Shown here piece by piece: positions 47,591 through 58,044 of a DNA stretch of 64,000 bases. The notes under the pieces are model-generated. The model was given only the letters and a program-made list of their open reading frames with translations. It searched no databases and had not been told where the DNA came from. Numbering within the stretch: the first letter of the stretch is position 1; every line of letters starts with the position of its first letter. The stretch is taken from positions 1 through 64,000 of the forward strand of contig JAIDUV010000069.1 of assembly GCA_029060025.1 (NCBI GenBank). The letters run 5' to 3'. Made by a program: the position numbers and the translations under genes. The DNA comes from Clostridia bacterium. Its GTDB lineage: Bacteria; Bacillota; Clostridia; Christensenellales; UBA3700.

Positions 47591-49249
47591 ATGAAAAGTG
47601 ATATTGAGATAGCAAACAGCGTCAAACTTTTACCCATAACTGAAGTAGCAAAAAAACTCGATATTCAAGACGACGATTTAGAACTTTACGGCAAATACAA
47701 AGCCAAGATTTCCAAAAAGCCGTCACCGAAGACAAAAAATCTCGTGCTTGTCACGGCTATCAATCCCACGGCGTTTGGCGAAGGTAAGACCACGACGTCT
47801 ATAGGACTTGCCGACGGAATGAGCAAGTTGGGCAAAAAGGTTTGCTTGGCGTTGAGAGAGCCGTCACTCGGACCTGTATTTGGTATCAAAGGCGGAGCCA
47901 CCGGCGGAGGTATGGCGCAGATTGCTCCTATGGAAGATATCAATTTGCATTTCACGGGAGATATGCACGCTATTACTACTGCTAATAATCTTATATCTGC
48001 AATTCTTGACAATCATCTTATGCAGGGCAACGAACTTGATATTGACGTCGACAATATAATTTGGAAGCGTTGTATGGATATGAACGACAGGGCTTTGAGG
48101 TATATCGAAGTTGGTCAGGGCGGCGCTAAGAACGGCGTGCCGAGAAAAGACGGATTTAATATCACTGCGGCTTCGGAGATAATGGCAATACTTTGCCTTT
48201 CCAAGGATATGGCAGACCTCAAACTAAGGCTAGGCAATATCATAGTTGCTTACGACAAAAAGGGCAACGCAGTCACGGCAAAGGACTTGGGCGTAGTCGA
48301 CGCGGCTGCAATCGTGCTTAAAGACGCGTTGAAACCCAATCTTGTTCAGACGCTTGAAGGAACTCCCGCAATAGTGCACGGCGGTCCGTTTGCAAATATT
48401 GCTCACGGATGTAATACTATCATTGCGACAAAACTTGCTATGAGTTTGGCTGATTACGTAATTACAGAGGCTGGCTTTGGCGCGGATCTCGGCGCAGAAA
48501 AGTTTTTGGATATCAAGTGCAGAGTGGCAGACATTGAGCCTAAGGCAGTCGTGCTTGTGGCTACGGTAAGAGCGCTGAAGTACAACGGCGGAATCAAGAA
48601 AGAAGACGTGGCAAAAGAAGACTTGAGTGCGCTCAAGAAAGGTATGCCAAATCTTGTGGGACACATACGCAATCTTCGCGACGTATACGGCGCAAACGTC
48701 GTAGTCGCAGTCAACAAGTTTATCACAGACACTGACGAAGAAATCAAAATGATAGAAGACGCCTGCAAGGCAGAAGGCGCGGTATGCGCTTTGTGCGAGT
48801 GCTGGGCGAAGGGCGGCGAAGGCTCCGTAGAACTTGCAAAGGCAGTGCTTGAAGCAATCGACAAGCCGTCAAAACTTAAGTATTCTTATGACCTTGATAT
48901 GAGCGTCGAGGATAAAATTTTTGCCGTGGCAAGCAAAGTTTACGGCGCAAGCGCGGTAGAGTACAGTGATATTGCAAAAGAAAGTATTGCTAAGATAAAC
49001 AGACTTGGCAAAGGCAATTTGCCTATCTGTATCGCAAAGACGCAGTATTCCTTCTCCGACGATATGACAAAACTCGGCAGACCCACAGGTTTCACTATGA
49101 CGGTGCGCGACGTGGAGATAAGAGGCGGAGCAGGATTTTTGGTAGTGGTATGCGGAAGTATTATGCTTATGCCGGGACTTGGCAAAAAGCCTAGCGCTTT
49201 GGGTATGACGATAGACGCCGATACCAACGAGATCAAAGGTCTGTTCTAG
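47591..49249 (+). CDS. fhs: formate--tetrahydrofolate ligase
   Basis: TAINPTAFGEGKTTTSIGL...REPSLGPVFGIKGGATGGG. Confidence 0.97.
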   Translation: MKSDIEIANSVKLLPITEVAKKLDIQDDDLELYGKYKAKISKKPSPKTKNLVLVTAINPTAFGEGKTTTSIGLADGMSKLGKKVCLALREPSLGPVFGIKGGATGGGMAQIAPMEDINLHFTGDMHAITTANNLISAILDNHLMQGNELDIDVDNIIWKRCMDMNDRALRYIEVGQGGAKNGVPRKDGFNITAASEIMAILCLSKDMADLKLRLGNIIVAYDKKGNAVTAKDLGVVDAAAIVLKDALKPNLVQTLEGTPAIVHGGPFANIAHGCNTIIATKLAMSLADYVITEAGFGADLGAEKFLDIKCRVADIEPKAVVLVATVRALKYNGGIKKEDVAKEDLSALKKGMPNLVGHIRNLRDVYGANVVVAVNKFITDTDEEIKMIEDACKAEGAVCALCECWAKGGEGSVELAKAVLEAIDKPSKLKYSYDLDMSVEDKIFAVASKVYGASAVEYSDIAKESIAKINRLGKGNLPICIAKTQYSFSDDMTKLGRPTGFTMTVRDVEIRGGAGFLVVVCGSIMLMPGLGKKPSALGMTIDADTNEIKGLF

Positions 49250-49335
49250 TCGATCTCAACATTATTTTTGCAGTAGCAAGGCAAAGTGAAGAATCTAAAA
49301 TCAATATTGACAATAAAATAAAAACAAGGATAAAT

Positions 49336-50970
49336 ATGGAAGAAATCAAGTCAACGAATTTTATCGAAGAGTTTATCAACGAAGATTTGGCAGAGGGCAA
49401 GGCAAAGGAGATAATCACACGCTTTCCGCCTGAGCCAAACGGATATTTGCATATCGGACACGCAAAATCGCTTTGCATCAACTTTGGTATGAAAGAAAAG
49501 TATCACGGCAAATGCAACTTGCGTTATGACGACACCAATCCCAGCAAAGAGGACATTGAGTACGTCAACTCAATCAAAGAAGACATCAAATGGTTGGGCT
49601 TTGAGTGGGATCAAGAATTGTATGCGTCCGATTATTTCGACAGAATGTACGATTGCGCAGTCGGACTTATCAAAAAGGGACTTGCGTACGTTTGCGACTA
49701 TACGGCGGAGCAAATCAAGGCTACGAGAGGCACGTTGACTCAACCGGGTGAAGAGAGCCCTTGGAGAGGTAGAAGCGTTGAAGAAAACCTGCGCCTTTTC
49801 GAGGAGATGAAAGACGGCAAATACGCTGACGGAACCAAGGTACTGCGCGCAAAGATAGATATGGCAAGCCCTAATATCAATATGCGCGATCCGGTTATTT
49901 ACAGAGTATTGAGAGCCACGCATCACCGCACGGGTGATAAATGGTGCATTTATCCTATGTACGATTTTGCGCACCCGCTTGAAGACGCCTTCGAGGGTAT
50001 CACGCACAGTATTTGCACTCTTGAATTTGAAGACCACAGACCATTATACGACTGGGTGAAGATAAATTGCGGTTTTGGAGAATTGCCAAGACAGATAGAA
50101 TTTGCAAGATTGGGAATGACGAGGACGATAATGTCCAAGAGATATCTCAAAAAACTTGTCGACGAAGGCAAGGTCAGCGGTTGGTCTGACCCCAGAATGC
50201 CTACGCTTTCGGGAATGAGAGAGAGAGGTTATCCGCCTGAGGCAATAAGAAGATTTTGTCAGGAGATAGGCGTATCAAAGAGCCAGAGCGAAGTCGACGT
50301 GTTGATGCTCGAGCATTTTGTAAGAGATTATCTTAATATCAATGCCGACAGAATGATGGTAGTCAAAGACCCTATCAAACTCATTATTGCCAATGCAACT
50401 CAGGACGAAGAATATCAAATAGAAAATAATCCCAACGCGGAGGAGAAGTCTACGCACAAGGTGACTTTCAGCAGAGAACTCTATATCGACAGAGACGACT
50501 TTGCGCCTGTTCCGCCTCCAAAATATAAGAGGCTTGTTCCCGGCGGAAAGGTAAGACTTAAGGGAAGTTATATTCTTGAATACGTCAGCCACGAGTGCGA
50601 CAAAGACGGCAACGTCGTCAGCGTAACGTGCAATTATATCCCAGATTCTATCAGCGGCGGAGTCAACGCAGGCATAAAGGTCAAGGGCGTAATTCAGTGG
50701 GTAAACGCAAAAGATTGCATAGATCTCACTCTTCACGAATATGATTATTTGTTGCTTGATGGTGACGGCGATTTCAACGACAGACTTACGCCCAACAGTC
50801 ATACAGTATATTCCAATGCAAAGGGAGAGAGTTTTCTCGCCACAGTCAAGGAGTACGACAGATTCCAGTTTATGCGTATGGGATATTTCAGCGCGGTAAA
50901 GGGATACGGCAAGGACGGCAAGTATGAATTTAATCAAATCACGGGATTGAAGGACAGTTATGGCAAATAA
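49336..50970 (+). CDS. glnS: glutamine--tRNA ligase
   Basis: TRFPPEPNGYLHIGHAKSLCINFG...IMSKR. Confidence 0.96.
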   Translation: MEEIKSTNFIEEFINEDLAEGKAKEIITRFPPEPNGYLHIGHAKSLCINFGMKEKYHGKCNLRYDDTNPSKEDIEYVNSIKEDIKWLGFEWDQELYASDYFDRMYDCAVGLIKKGLAYVCDYTAEQIKATRGTLTQPGEESPWRGRSVEENLRLFEEMKDGKYADGTKVLRAKIDMASPNINMRDPVIYRVLRATHHRTGDKWCIYPMYDFAHPLEDAFEGITHSICTLEFEDHRPLYDWVKINCGFGELPRQIEFARLGMTRTIMSKRYLKKLVDEGKVSGWSDPRMPTLSGMRERGYPPEAIRRFCQEIGVSKSQSEVDVLMLEHFVRDYLNINADRMMVVKDPIKLIIANATQDEEYQIENNPNAEEKSTHKVTFSRELYIDRDDFAPVPPPKYKRLVPGGKVRLKGSYILEYVSHECDKDGNVVSVTCNYIPDSISGGVNAGIKVKGVIQWVNAKDCIDLTLHEYDYLLLDGDGDFNDRLTPNSHTVYSNAKGESFLATVKEYDRFQFMRMGYFSAVKGYGKDGKYEFNQITGLKDSYGK

Positions 50971-51448
50971 ACTATTTAATAGACCCAAGAACATAAAAGA
51001 AATTCGATACGTCGACGGCTCGATATCCAAGTATAACGACGGCAACGGTACGCAATATCTGCTCTTTGACCCAAAGAATATCACGTCGTATGAATGTGTC
51101 AAAGGTATGGTAGGAGAGAGGCTTGCGTATATAAAAGAGCGTCTCGTGTGTATGTGGGGCAACGAAGAGATAGAAGAATACGTAATCGTCGATGAAGCGC
51201 AAAAGGATATATTTGCAAGTCTTTGCAGCGAGCAAGTTGCGCTTGAAAATAAACAAGACTTTATCAAGGCAAAAGTAGACGACGTAATAATACAATACTC
51301 CCACAAAGCGGGAATGTTTTCGAGATTTTATTACAACGTCTGGTTTGAGTATGCAGGGACTTATTATTATCTGTATATCAAGACTTGCGACGGAGCAAAA
51401 TTCAAGGCTTTGATGGAAGAATTTTTAACGTATAAAAAGATTATTTAA
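50960..51448 (+). CDS. hypothetical protein
   Basis: 162 aa ORF overlapping glnS end, operonic. Confidence 0.65.
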   Translation: MANKLFNRPKNIKEIRYVDGSISKYNDGNGTQYLLFDPKNITSYECVKGMVGERLAYIKERLVCMWGNEEIEEYVIVDEAQKDIFASLCSEQVALENKQDFIKAKVDDVIIQYSHKAGMFSRFYYNVWFEYAGTYYYLYIKTCDGAKFKALMEEFLTYKKII

Positions 51449-51454
51449 GGTGGA

Positions 51455-52435
51455 ATGATGAACGAATTAGGTTTACTTGATACTCAAAGGGCAATTAAAG
51501 ATTGCAAAGATACTTTTATATCTGCGCTCGCTCAAGAATTAGACTTGAGCAGAGTTTCCGCGCCGCTTTTCGTATTGCAAGAGAGCGGTTTCAACGACAA
51601 TCTCAACGGCGTAGAGCGTCCCGTCTCTTTTGATATAAAAGAGAGCGGTAAGATTGCAGAAGTGGTACATTCTCTTGCCAAGTGGAAGAGATTTGCACTC
51701 AAGAAATACGGCTTTGAAATGCACAAAGGGCTTTATACGGATATGAACGCTATTCGCCGAGACGAAATAGTCGACAATATCCATTCTTTGTACGTCGATC
51801 AATGGGATTGGGAGAAGGTAATTTCGGCAGAAGACCGCAATATCGACTTTCTCAAAGACACGGTAAGAGGTATATACAAAGTCATCAAGTCAACTTGCCA
51901 AAGCGTAAGAGAGAAATATGAACTTGACAAATTTGATATGCCTGGCGAAATTGCTTTCGTTACGACGCAAGAACTTGAAGATACTTATCCCAATCTCACT
52001 CCGCAGGAGAGGGAAAACGCTGTTGCGAAGAAATACGGAGCAGTATTTATAATGCAGATAGGCGGATTGCTCAAGAGTGGCAAAAAGCACGACGGCAGAG
52101 CGCCTGATTACGACGACTGGTCACTCAACGGAGATATTTTTGTCGACTATCCTGTGATAGGCAGGGGCTTGGAACTCTCGTCTATGGGTATAAGAGTCGA
52201 CAGGGCTTCGCTTCTCGATCAACTCGCAAAAGAAAACGCTATGGATAGATTGGAATTGCCTTTCCACAAAGCGCTTGCCAACGGCAAATTGCCGCTGTCC
52301 ATAGGCGGCGGAATAGGACAGTCGCGTCTTTGTATGTTTATTCTTGGCAAGAGACATATCGGCGAAGTCCAGCCGTCAGTGTGGAGTGACAGAGAGATAG
52401 AAAATTGCAAAAAGCAAGGTATTACGTTGCTATAA
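51455..52435 (+). CDS. asnA: aspartate--ammonia ligase
   Basis: FVLQESGFNDNLNGVERPVSFDI...GGGIGQSRLCMFILGKRHIGEVQ. Confidence 0.96.
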   Translation: MMNELGLLDTQRAIKDCKDTFISALAQELDLSRVSAPLFVLQESGFNDNLNGVERPVSFDIKESGKIAEVVHSLAKWKRFALKKYGFEMHKGLYTDMNAIRRDEIVDNIHSLYVDQWDWEKVISAEDRNIDFLKDTVRGIYKVIKSTCQSVREKYELDKFDMPGEIAFVTTQELEDTYPNLTPQERENAVAKKYGAVFIMQIGGLLKSGKKHDGRAPDYDDWSLNGDIFVDYPVIGRGLELSSMGIRVDRASLLDQLAKENAMDRLELPFHKALANGKLPLSIGGGIGQSRLCMFILGKRHIGEVQPSVWSDREIENCKKQGITLL

Positions 52436-52472
52436 AAATAAGCGTAAGGGCGCACAAAAGTAAAAGGGATTT

Positions 52473-53519
52473 ATGAATTATCTGTTCTTTGATATCGAAT
52501 GTGCAAATTGTTTCGGCGGGCACGGAAAAATATGCTCGCTTGGATACGTACTTGCCGACGAAAGACTTAATATTCTTGAACAAAAAGATATTCTCGTCAA
52601 CCCAAAGAGCAAATTTCATACTTCGCGCGGAGACGGCGAGGGTATAGAACTTGGATACGACAAGAGCGAATTTCTCAAAGCGCCGGACTTTAAGGCAACG
52701 TATCCAACTTTCAAAAAATTGTTGGAAAATCCCGACGTGATTATCTTTGGACATTCTGTCAACAACGATATCAATTTTTTGATATCTGAATGTAACAGAT
52801 ACGAGATGCCGTACTTTACTTTCAACGCTTTCGATACTCAAATACTTCACCGTCATTTTATGCCGGAAAGCACAGAGAACGGTCTTGGCAAGATATGCGA
52901 AGCCTTTGGAATATCGACGGAAAATCTACACCGCAGCGACTACGACGCATATCTCACTTTGCAAGTAGCAAAGAAGATGTGTCAGATAAAAGGAGTGGAT
53001 ATCCAAGAACTTTTGCACGAATGTCCCAACGCCTTTTATTCTGTGGAAAACGGCAATGTAAAAAACAATTACGCTACGGTATCTTATACAAAGAAGTTGT
53101 CGGGGTACGCTAGATTTGTCAAGCCAGACCCAAGACTTTTAAAACGCAGTCAAATTGTGGACAAGCATTTTTGTTTTTCTACGTCGTTTGAAAAAGATAG
53201 ATTTAAGCAAGCGCTTTTTCTCGTCAACAAAATCAGACGAATGGGAGGCGTATACTCACAAAAGATATCAAAACTCGATTTTTATCTGCCATTTGGAGAC
53301 AACTGCCTGCGTACGCAAAACGTAATGAGTATTGCCGACGGACATATTGATATCGTGACTGAAGAAAAGATGTTGGACATATTGGAGATAGATAAAAATC
53401 TATATGAAGAAGTCAAGGCTTGGAGTATGGCGAAGATAAGAAATTACGGGATTCCCAAACCTAAAAAACAATCCAATACGTCTGTCAAAACAGCAGTAAA
53501 TAAATCTAATAAAGACTAG
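52473..53519 (+). CDS. 3'-5' exonuclease (DEDD/DnaQ-like)
   Basis: YLFFDIECANCFGGHGKICSLGYV...FGHSVNNDINFL...SDYDAYLT. Confidence 0.82.
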   Translation: MNYLFFDIECANCFGGHGKICSLGYVLADERLNILEQKDILVNPKSKFHTSRGDGEGIELGYDKSEFLKAPDFKATYPTFKKLLENPDVIIFGHSVNNDINFLISECNRYEMPYFTFNAFDTQILHRHFMPESTENGLGKICEAFGISTENLHRSDYDAYLTLQVAKKMCQIKGVDIQELLHECPNAFYSVENGNVKNNYATVSYTKKLSGYARFVKPDPRLLKRSQIVDKHFCFSTSFEKDRFKQALFLVNKIRRMGGVYSQKISKLDFYLPFGDNCLRTQNVMSIADGHIDIVTEEKMLDILEIDKNLYEEVKAWSMAKIRNYGIPKPKKQSNTSVKTAVNKSNKD

Positions 53520-53526
53520 GTATACG

Positions 53527-54876
53527 ATGCAAAAACTACCGCAAGAATTTTTGTCAAGAATGGAAAATATGTTGGGCGGCGAGTACGACGCATTTTTGGA
53601 CAGTTACGACAAGAATAAAATACAGGGCTTGAGAATCAATACTCTCAAATGCGACGGCAAAGCCGTGTTTGAAGAGTTTGAGTTGCGCGCCGTGCCTTGG
53701 TGTGACAGCGGATATTATTTTAATGCGGACGATAGACCGGGAAAGAGCGTATTGCACGAGGGCGGAGCCTTTTATATTCAAGAGCCAAGCGCTATGGCGG
53801 TGGTGGAGAGTATGGACGTGAGAAGCGGAGATAAGGTGCTTGACCTTTGCGCCGCTCCGGGAGGGAAAAGCAGTCAAATCGCGTGCAAGTTGCAAGGAAG
53901 CGGTTTGCTTGTCTCCAATGAGATTGTACCGTCTAGGGCAAAAATTCTTTCGCAGAATTTAGAAAGAATGGGTGTGAGAAACTGCTTGATTTTGAATCAA
54001 AGTCCCGATACGCTTTCAGATAGATTTAACGGTGTTTTTGATAAGATTTTGGTGGATGCGCCTTGTTCGGGCGAAGGTATGTTTAGAAAAAATCCATTGG
54101 CTATAGACGAGTGGTCTCCCGCTAACGTGGAGAATTGCAAAGTAAGACAACTCGATATACTCGGCGAGGCTGTCAAGATGCTCAAAGCCGACGGAGTTAT
54201 CGTATATTCTACCTGCACTTTTTCAAAGCAGGAAAACGAAGAAGTTATTGATGAGTTTTTGCAAAACAACGATGATTTTGAAGTTGTGGAAAGCAAGTTT
54301 AAGTTTTGTCAGGGATATACTTTGGATAATAGCAAATTCAACGCTCAACTTATCAAGACCAACAGGATATTTCCTCACAGGTTTGACGGAGAAGGACACT
54401 TCTTTGCCGTATTGAAGCGTAATGGCAAGGCTAGTCAAAATGCAAAATATTCTTTGCAGTCTGTCAAAGCCGATCCAAAAGCCGTCAAGGAGTACAAGAC
54501 TTGGCAAAATGAAAATCTCAACGCGCAGTTTGACGCATATTTATCTTTTGGGCAGACTTTATACTGTATGCCCGACGGTACGCCTAGATTAGACGGATTT
54601 AAAGTCGAGAGAGCGGGTTTGCAACTTGGAGAATACAAAAAGAATAGATTTGAGCCGTCGCACGCATTGGCTATGGCGTTGAGTGAGCGGGAAGCCAAGA
54701 GAGTATTGCCCTTGACGAGACAAGACGCCGAGAAGTATTTGAGCGGACAGACACTTGAAGCAAATAGCGTCAAAGGCTGGGCGTTGGTCACGTATAACGG
54801 CGTATCGCTCGGTTGGTGCAAATGCGACGGAACGTATGCAAAAAATCACTATCCAAAGGGGCTGAGAAAACTATGA
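53527..54876 (+). CDS. NOL1/NOP2/Sun family rRNA methyltransferase (RsmF-like)
   Basis: VLDLCAAPGGKSSQIA...VDAPCSGEGMFRKNP...YSTCTFSKQENE. Confidence 0.93.
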   Translation: MQKLPQEFLSRMENMLGGEYDAFLDSYDKNKIQGLRINTLKCDGKAVFEEFELRAVPWCDSGYYFNADDRPGKSVLHEGGAFYIQEPSAMAVVESMDVRSGDKVLDLCAAPGGKSSQIACKLQGSGLLVSNEIVPSRAKILSQNLERMGVRNCLILNQSPDTLSDRFNGVFDKILVDAPCSGEGMFRKNPLAIDEWSPANVENCKVRQLDILGEAVKMLKADGVIVYSTCTFSKQENEEVIDEFLQNNDDFEVVESKFKFCQGYTLDNSKFNAQLIKTNRIFPHRFDGEGHFFAVLKRNGKASQNAKYSLQSVKADPKAVKEYKTWQNENLNAQFDAYLSFGQTLYCMPDGTPRLDGFKVERAGLQLGEYKKNRFEPSHALAMALSEREAKRVLPLTRQDAEKYLSGQTLEANSVKGWALVTYNGVSLGWCKCDGTYAKNHYPKGLRKL

Positions 54877-55820
54877 AGATTGTCATACTTGACGGATATA
54901 CCACCGACGAAGGAGAATTGAGTTGGGGCGAACTTGAGAAGTTGGGAGAATTGAGTTATTACGAGCGTACGCCTGTCGGCAAAGTCGTCGAGAGAGCAAA
55001 GGATGCGGAAATTCTCATATCCAATAAGATAATTCTTTCAAAGGACGTATTGTCTCAACTTGACAAACTCAAATATATAGGCTTACTCTCCACAGGTTTT
55101 AACGTAGTCGATTTGGACTACGCCAAGCAAAGAGGGATACCTGTGTGCAATATTCCCAATTATTCGACGAAGTCAGTCGCGCAATTGATGATAGCGTTGC
55201 TTTTGGAGATTGCAATGGGCGTGGGTAAGCACTCGCAGTCGGTGCAAAAAGGTGATTGGTCGGCTTGCAAAGACTTTTGTTACCGAGTACAAGACATAAC
55301 CGAACTTGACGGAAAGACAATCGGGCTTGTAGGCTACGGAGCAATAGCGCAGGAAGTCGCAAAGATTGCAAACGCTTTGGGTATGAAAGTGCTGGCGTAT
55401 AGGCGTACGCCTTGCGAAGATAGTATTGCGCAAATGGTTTCGCTTGACGAGTTATACGGTCGAAGTGACGTGATAAGTATGCATTGTCCTATGAATAATC
55501 AAAGTGATAAGATGCTTGACGAATATGCCATATCCAAGATGAAAGACGGCGTGATAATTCTCAATACGGCAAGAGGCGGAATAGTCGACGAAGCCGCCGT
55601 AAGAAGAGGTCTTGACAGCGGAAAGATTGCGGGATATGGCGCGGACGTGCTGTCTGTCGAGCCGCCGACAAAAGACAACGCTTTGATTGGCGCGCCCAAT
55701 TGCTATATCACACCGCATATTGCCTGGGCTTCAAGAGAGGCAAGGTCAAGGCTGATGAGTATTGCCGTGGACAACGTAAGAGCATTTCTCAACGGCAAAG
55801 TAAAGAATTGTGTGTACTGA
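54873..55820 (+). CDS. D-2-hydroxyacid dehydrogenase
   Basis: GLVGYGAIAQEVAKIANALGMKVLAY; start taken at ATG 54873. Confidence 0.9.
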   Translation: MKIVILDGYTTDEGELSWGELEKLGELSYYERTPVGKVVERAKDAEILISNKIILSKDVLSQLDKLKYIGLLSTGFNVVDLDYAKQRGIPVCNIPNYSTKSVAQLMIALLLEIAMGVGKHSQSVQKGDWSACKDFCYRVQDITELDGKTIGLVGYGAIAQEVAKIANALGMKVLAYRRTPCEDSIAQMVSLDELYGRSDVISMHCPMNNQSDKMLDEYAISKMKDGVIILNTARGGIVDEAAVRRGLDSGKIAGYGADVLSVEPPTKDNALIGAPNCYITPHIAWASREARSRLMSIAVDNVRAFLNGKVKNCVY

Positions 55821-55829
55821 CATTATCGT

Positions 55830-55866
55830 TTGAGATTTCTCGACTGCACTCAAAATGACGTTTTTA
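55830..55866. repeat. partial copy of dispersed repeat
   Basis: TTTGAGATTTCTCGACTGCACTCAAAATGACG. Confidence 0.55.
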
Positions 55867-55957
55867 ATGTTAATTGCAAGCGAAGTAAAACTAAGTCGAA
55901 GCGGTCTAAAATGTATGATATTAAATGTAGAAAGGTAAGTTCAAATAGGAGGTTGAT

Positions 55958-57142
55958 ATGATTTCAAAAAAGATAAAAGACGTAATGATTTCCGGCTCTG
56001 CAATAAGGGCTATGTTTGAAGAGGGCAAGAGACTTGCTCAAATACACGGCAAAGAAAACGTATACGACTTTTCTCTCGGAAATCCCAGCGTGCCTGCGCC
56101 CAAGGCTGTCAACGATGCAATTAAGCAAATTGCTCAAGATACCGATGCACTGGCTTTACACGGCTATATGCTCAACAGCGGATTTGAAAGCGTAAGAGGA
56201 ATAATCGCAGACAATCTCAATTCAAGATTTGGTACGGCATTTACGTTTAAGAATATCATTATGACGGTGGGCGCCGCAGGCGGACTAAACGTAGCGCTCA
56301 AGTCTATTATCAACGACGGTGACGAAGTGATAGTATTTGCGCCTTACTTTGGCGAATACAATAATTACGTTGCCAACGTCGGCGGCAAGATAGTCGTTGT
56401 TCCGCCCAATCCGCCTACGTTTCAACCCGACTTGTCGGCGTTGAAGACTTTGATTGGCGAGCACACAAAAGCGGTTATTGTTAATTCTCCCAATAATCCG
56501 TCTGGCGTAATTTACGGCGAAGATACGTTGAAAGAACTTGGCGCAATACTCAAAGAGCAAAGTAAGAAAAAAGGCGAGGCTATATATCTCATATCCGACG
56601 AGCCGTATAGAGAACTTGTCTACGGACAAAATGCCGTGCCCTTTTTGACAAAGTATTATGACAATACTATTATTGGATATTCCTATTCCAAGTCTCTTTC
56701 TTTGCCGGGAGAGAGAATAGGGTATCTTGCCATACCCGACGAGGCGGAAGACAGTGAGAATCTAATTGCCGCGTGTTCAGTCGCGACGAGAATACTTGGG
56801 TTTGTCAATGCGCCGTCTCTTCAACAACTCGTCATTGGCAAGTGCATAGACGAAAAGACAGACGTTTCGGCGTATGACAAAAACAGAAAGTTGCTGTATA
56901 ACGCGTTGACGCAATACGGTTTTGAGTGCATAGAGCCGCAAGGCGCATTCTATCTCTTTGTCAAATGTCCGATAGAAGAGAGTGAATTTATAGCCAAGGC
57001 AAAGCAATACAATATACTCGTCGTCGGCGGAAAGAGTTTTGCTTGCGAAGGGTACTTCAGAATATCTTACTGCGTGAGTTACGATATGATAGAGCGGTCA
57101 TTGCCGTATTTCAAAAAACTTGCGGAAGAAACGATAAAATAA
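55958..57142 (+). CDS. pyridoxal phosphate-dependent aminotransferase (class I/II)
   Basis: NSPNNPSGVIY...YSYSKSLSLPGERIGYLA. Confidence 0.92.
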   Translation: MISKKIKDVMISGSAIRAMFEEGKRLAQIHGKENVYDFSLGNPSVPAPKAVNDAIKQIAQDTDALALHGYMLNSGFESVRGIIADNLNSRFGTAFTFKNIIMTVGAAGGLNVALKSIINDGDEVIVFAPYFGEYNNYVANVGGKIVVVPPNPPTFQPDLSALKTLIGEHTKAVIVNSPNNPSGVIYGEDTLKELGAILKEQSKKKGEAIYLISDEPYRELVYGQNAVPFLTKYYDNTIIGYSYSKSLSLPGERIGYLAIPDEAEDSENLIAACSVATRILGFVNAPSLQQLVIGKCIDEKTDVSAYDKNRKLLYNALTQYGFECIEPQGAFYLFVKCPIEESEFIAKAKQYNILVVGGKSFACEGYFRISYCVSYDMIERSLPYFKKLAEETIK

Positions 57143-57158
57143 CACTATAGGAGCAATT

Positions 57159-58031
57159 ATGAGCATAATTTATTCGGATGAACTTAAGGTAAAAATCGAC
57201 GAAGTCGGAAGCAGTCTTTTAAGTATCGAGAACGAAGACGGACTTGAATGTATTTGGCAGGGTGACGAGGCAAGTTGGACAGGTCACGACGTGACTATAT
57301 TTCCATTTGTCGGTAGGCTAAAAGACGGATATTATACGGTCGACAACGTCGAGTATTATATCCCATCTCACGGTATTTGCAGACGCCATAACTTCACTGT
57401 AGCGAGCAAGCAGTCCGACAGCGTAACGCATATTTTCAAGTGGGATGAGGAGACGCTTGAGGTATATCCGTTTAAGTTCGAGTTGACGATTGAGCATAGA
57501 GTTGAGAGCGCAAAATATATCAAGACGATGACTGTCAAAAACGTCGACGACAAGGAGATATATTACGGTATAGGCGGACATCCCGCAATGAACGTCGTGA
57601 CGGAAAGGGGAGATACGGCAAACAACTTTGTTGTATTCAACAGACAGATTGCTCCCAACAACTATTATCTTGACGAGGCGGGGCATTTTATAGAAAAAAA
57701 GGACAAGTATCAACAATTGGATAAGTTGAGTTGCGCAAAATCTACTATGCGCTCTCTCAAGACTTTGATCTTCACAGACGAGAAGTTTGACGGACTTGAA
57801 TTGCAAAGACCCGACGGAGTGACTTTTAAGTTTGAGTTTTCCAATCCCTCTGCGCTTGCATTTTGGTCTCACCCGACAAGCGGAGCGTACTATTGCGTTG
57901 AGCCTTGGTGGGGCGTGCCCGACTTTGCTTCGCCTGCAAGAGAGTTGAAAGACAAAGAACTCATAGAAAAACTTGCACCGGGCGAGAGCCGTCAATACGT
58001 ATTTTCAATAGAAATTACGCATAACCAATAA
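57159..58031 (+). CDS. aldose 1-epimerase family protein
   Basis: GVAxVEPW-like C-terminus (YCVEPWWGVPDF), GIGGHPAMNV. Confidence 0.88.
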   Translation: MSIIYSDELKVKIDEVGSSLLSIENEDGLECIWQGDEASWTGHDVTIFPFVGRLKDGYYTVDNVEYYIPSHGICRRHNFTVASKQSDSVTHIFKWDEETLEVYPFKFELTIEHRVESAKYIKTMTVKNVDDKEIYYGIGGHPAMNVVTERGDTANNFVVFNRQIAPNNYYLDEAGHFIEKKDKYQQLDKLSCAKSTMRSLKTLIFTDEKFDGLELQRPDGVTFKFEFSNPSALAFWSHPTSGAYYCVEPWWGVPDFASPARELKDKELIEKLAPGESRQYVFSIEITHNQ

Positions 58032-58044
58032 GGGAGAGATAATT

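Noticed and set aside
50275-51306. 343-aa minus-strand ORF
   Set aside because: Antisense shadow of glnS and the following gene.
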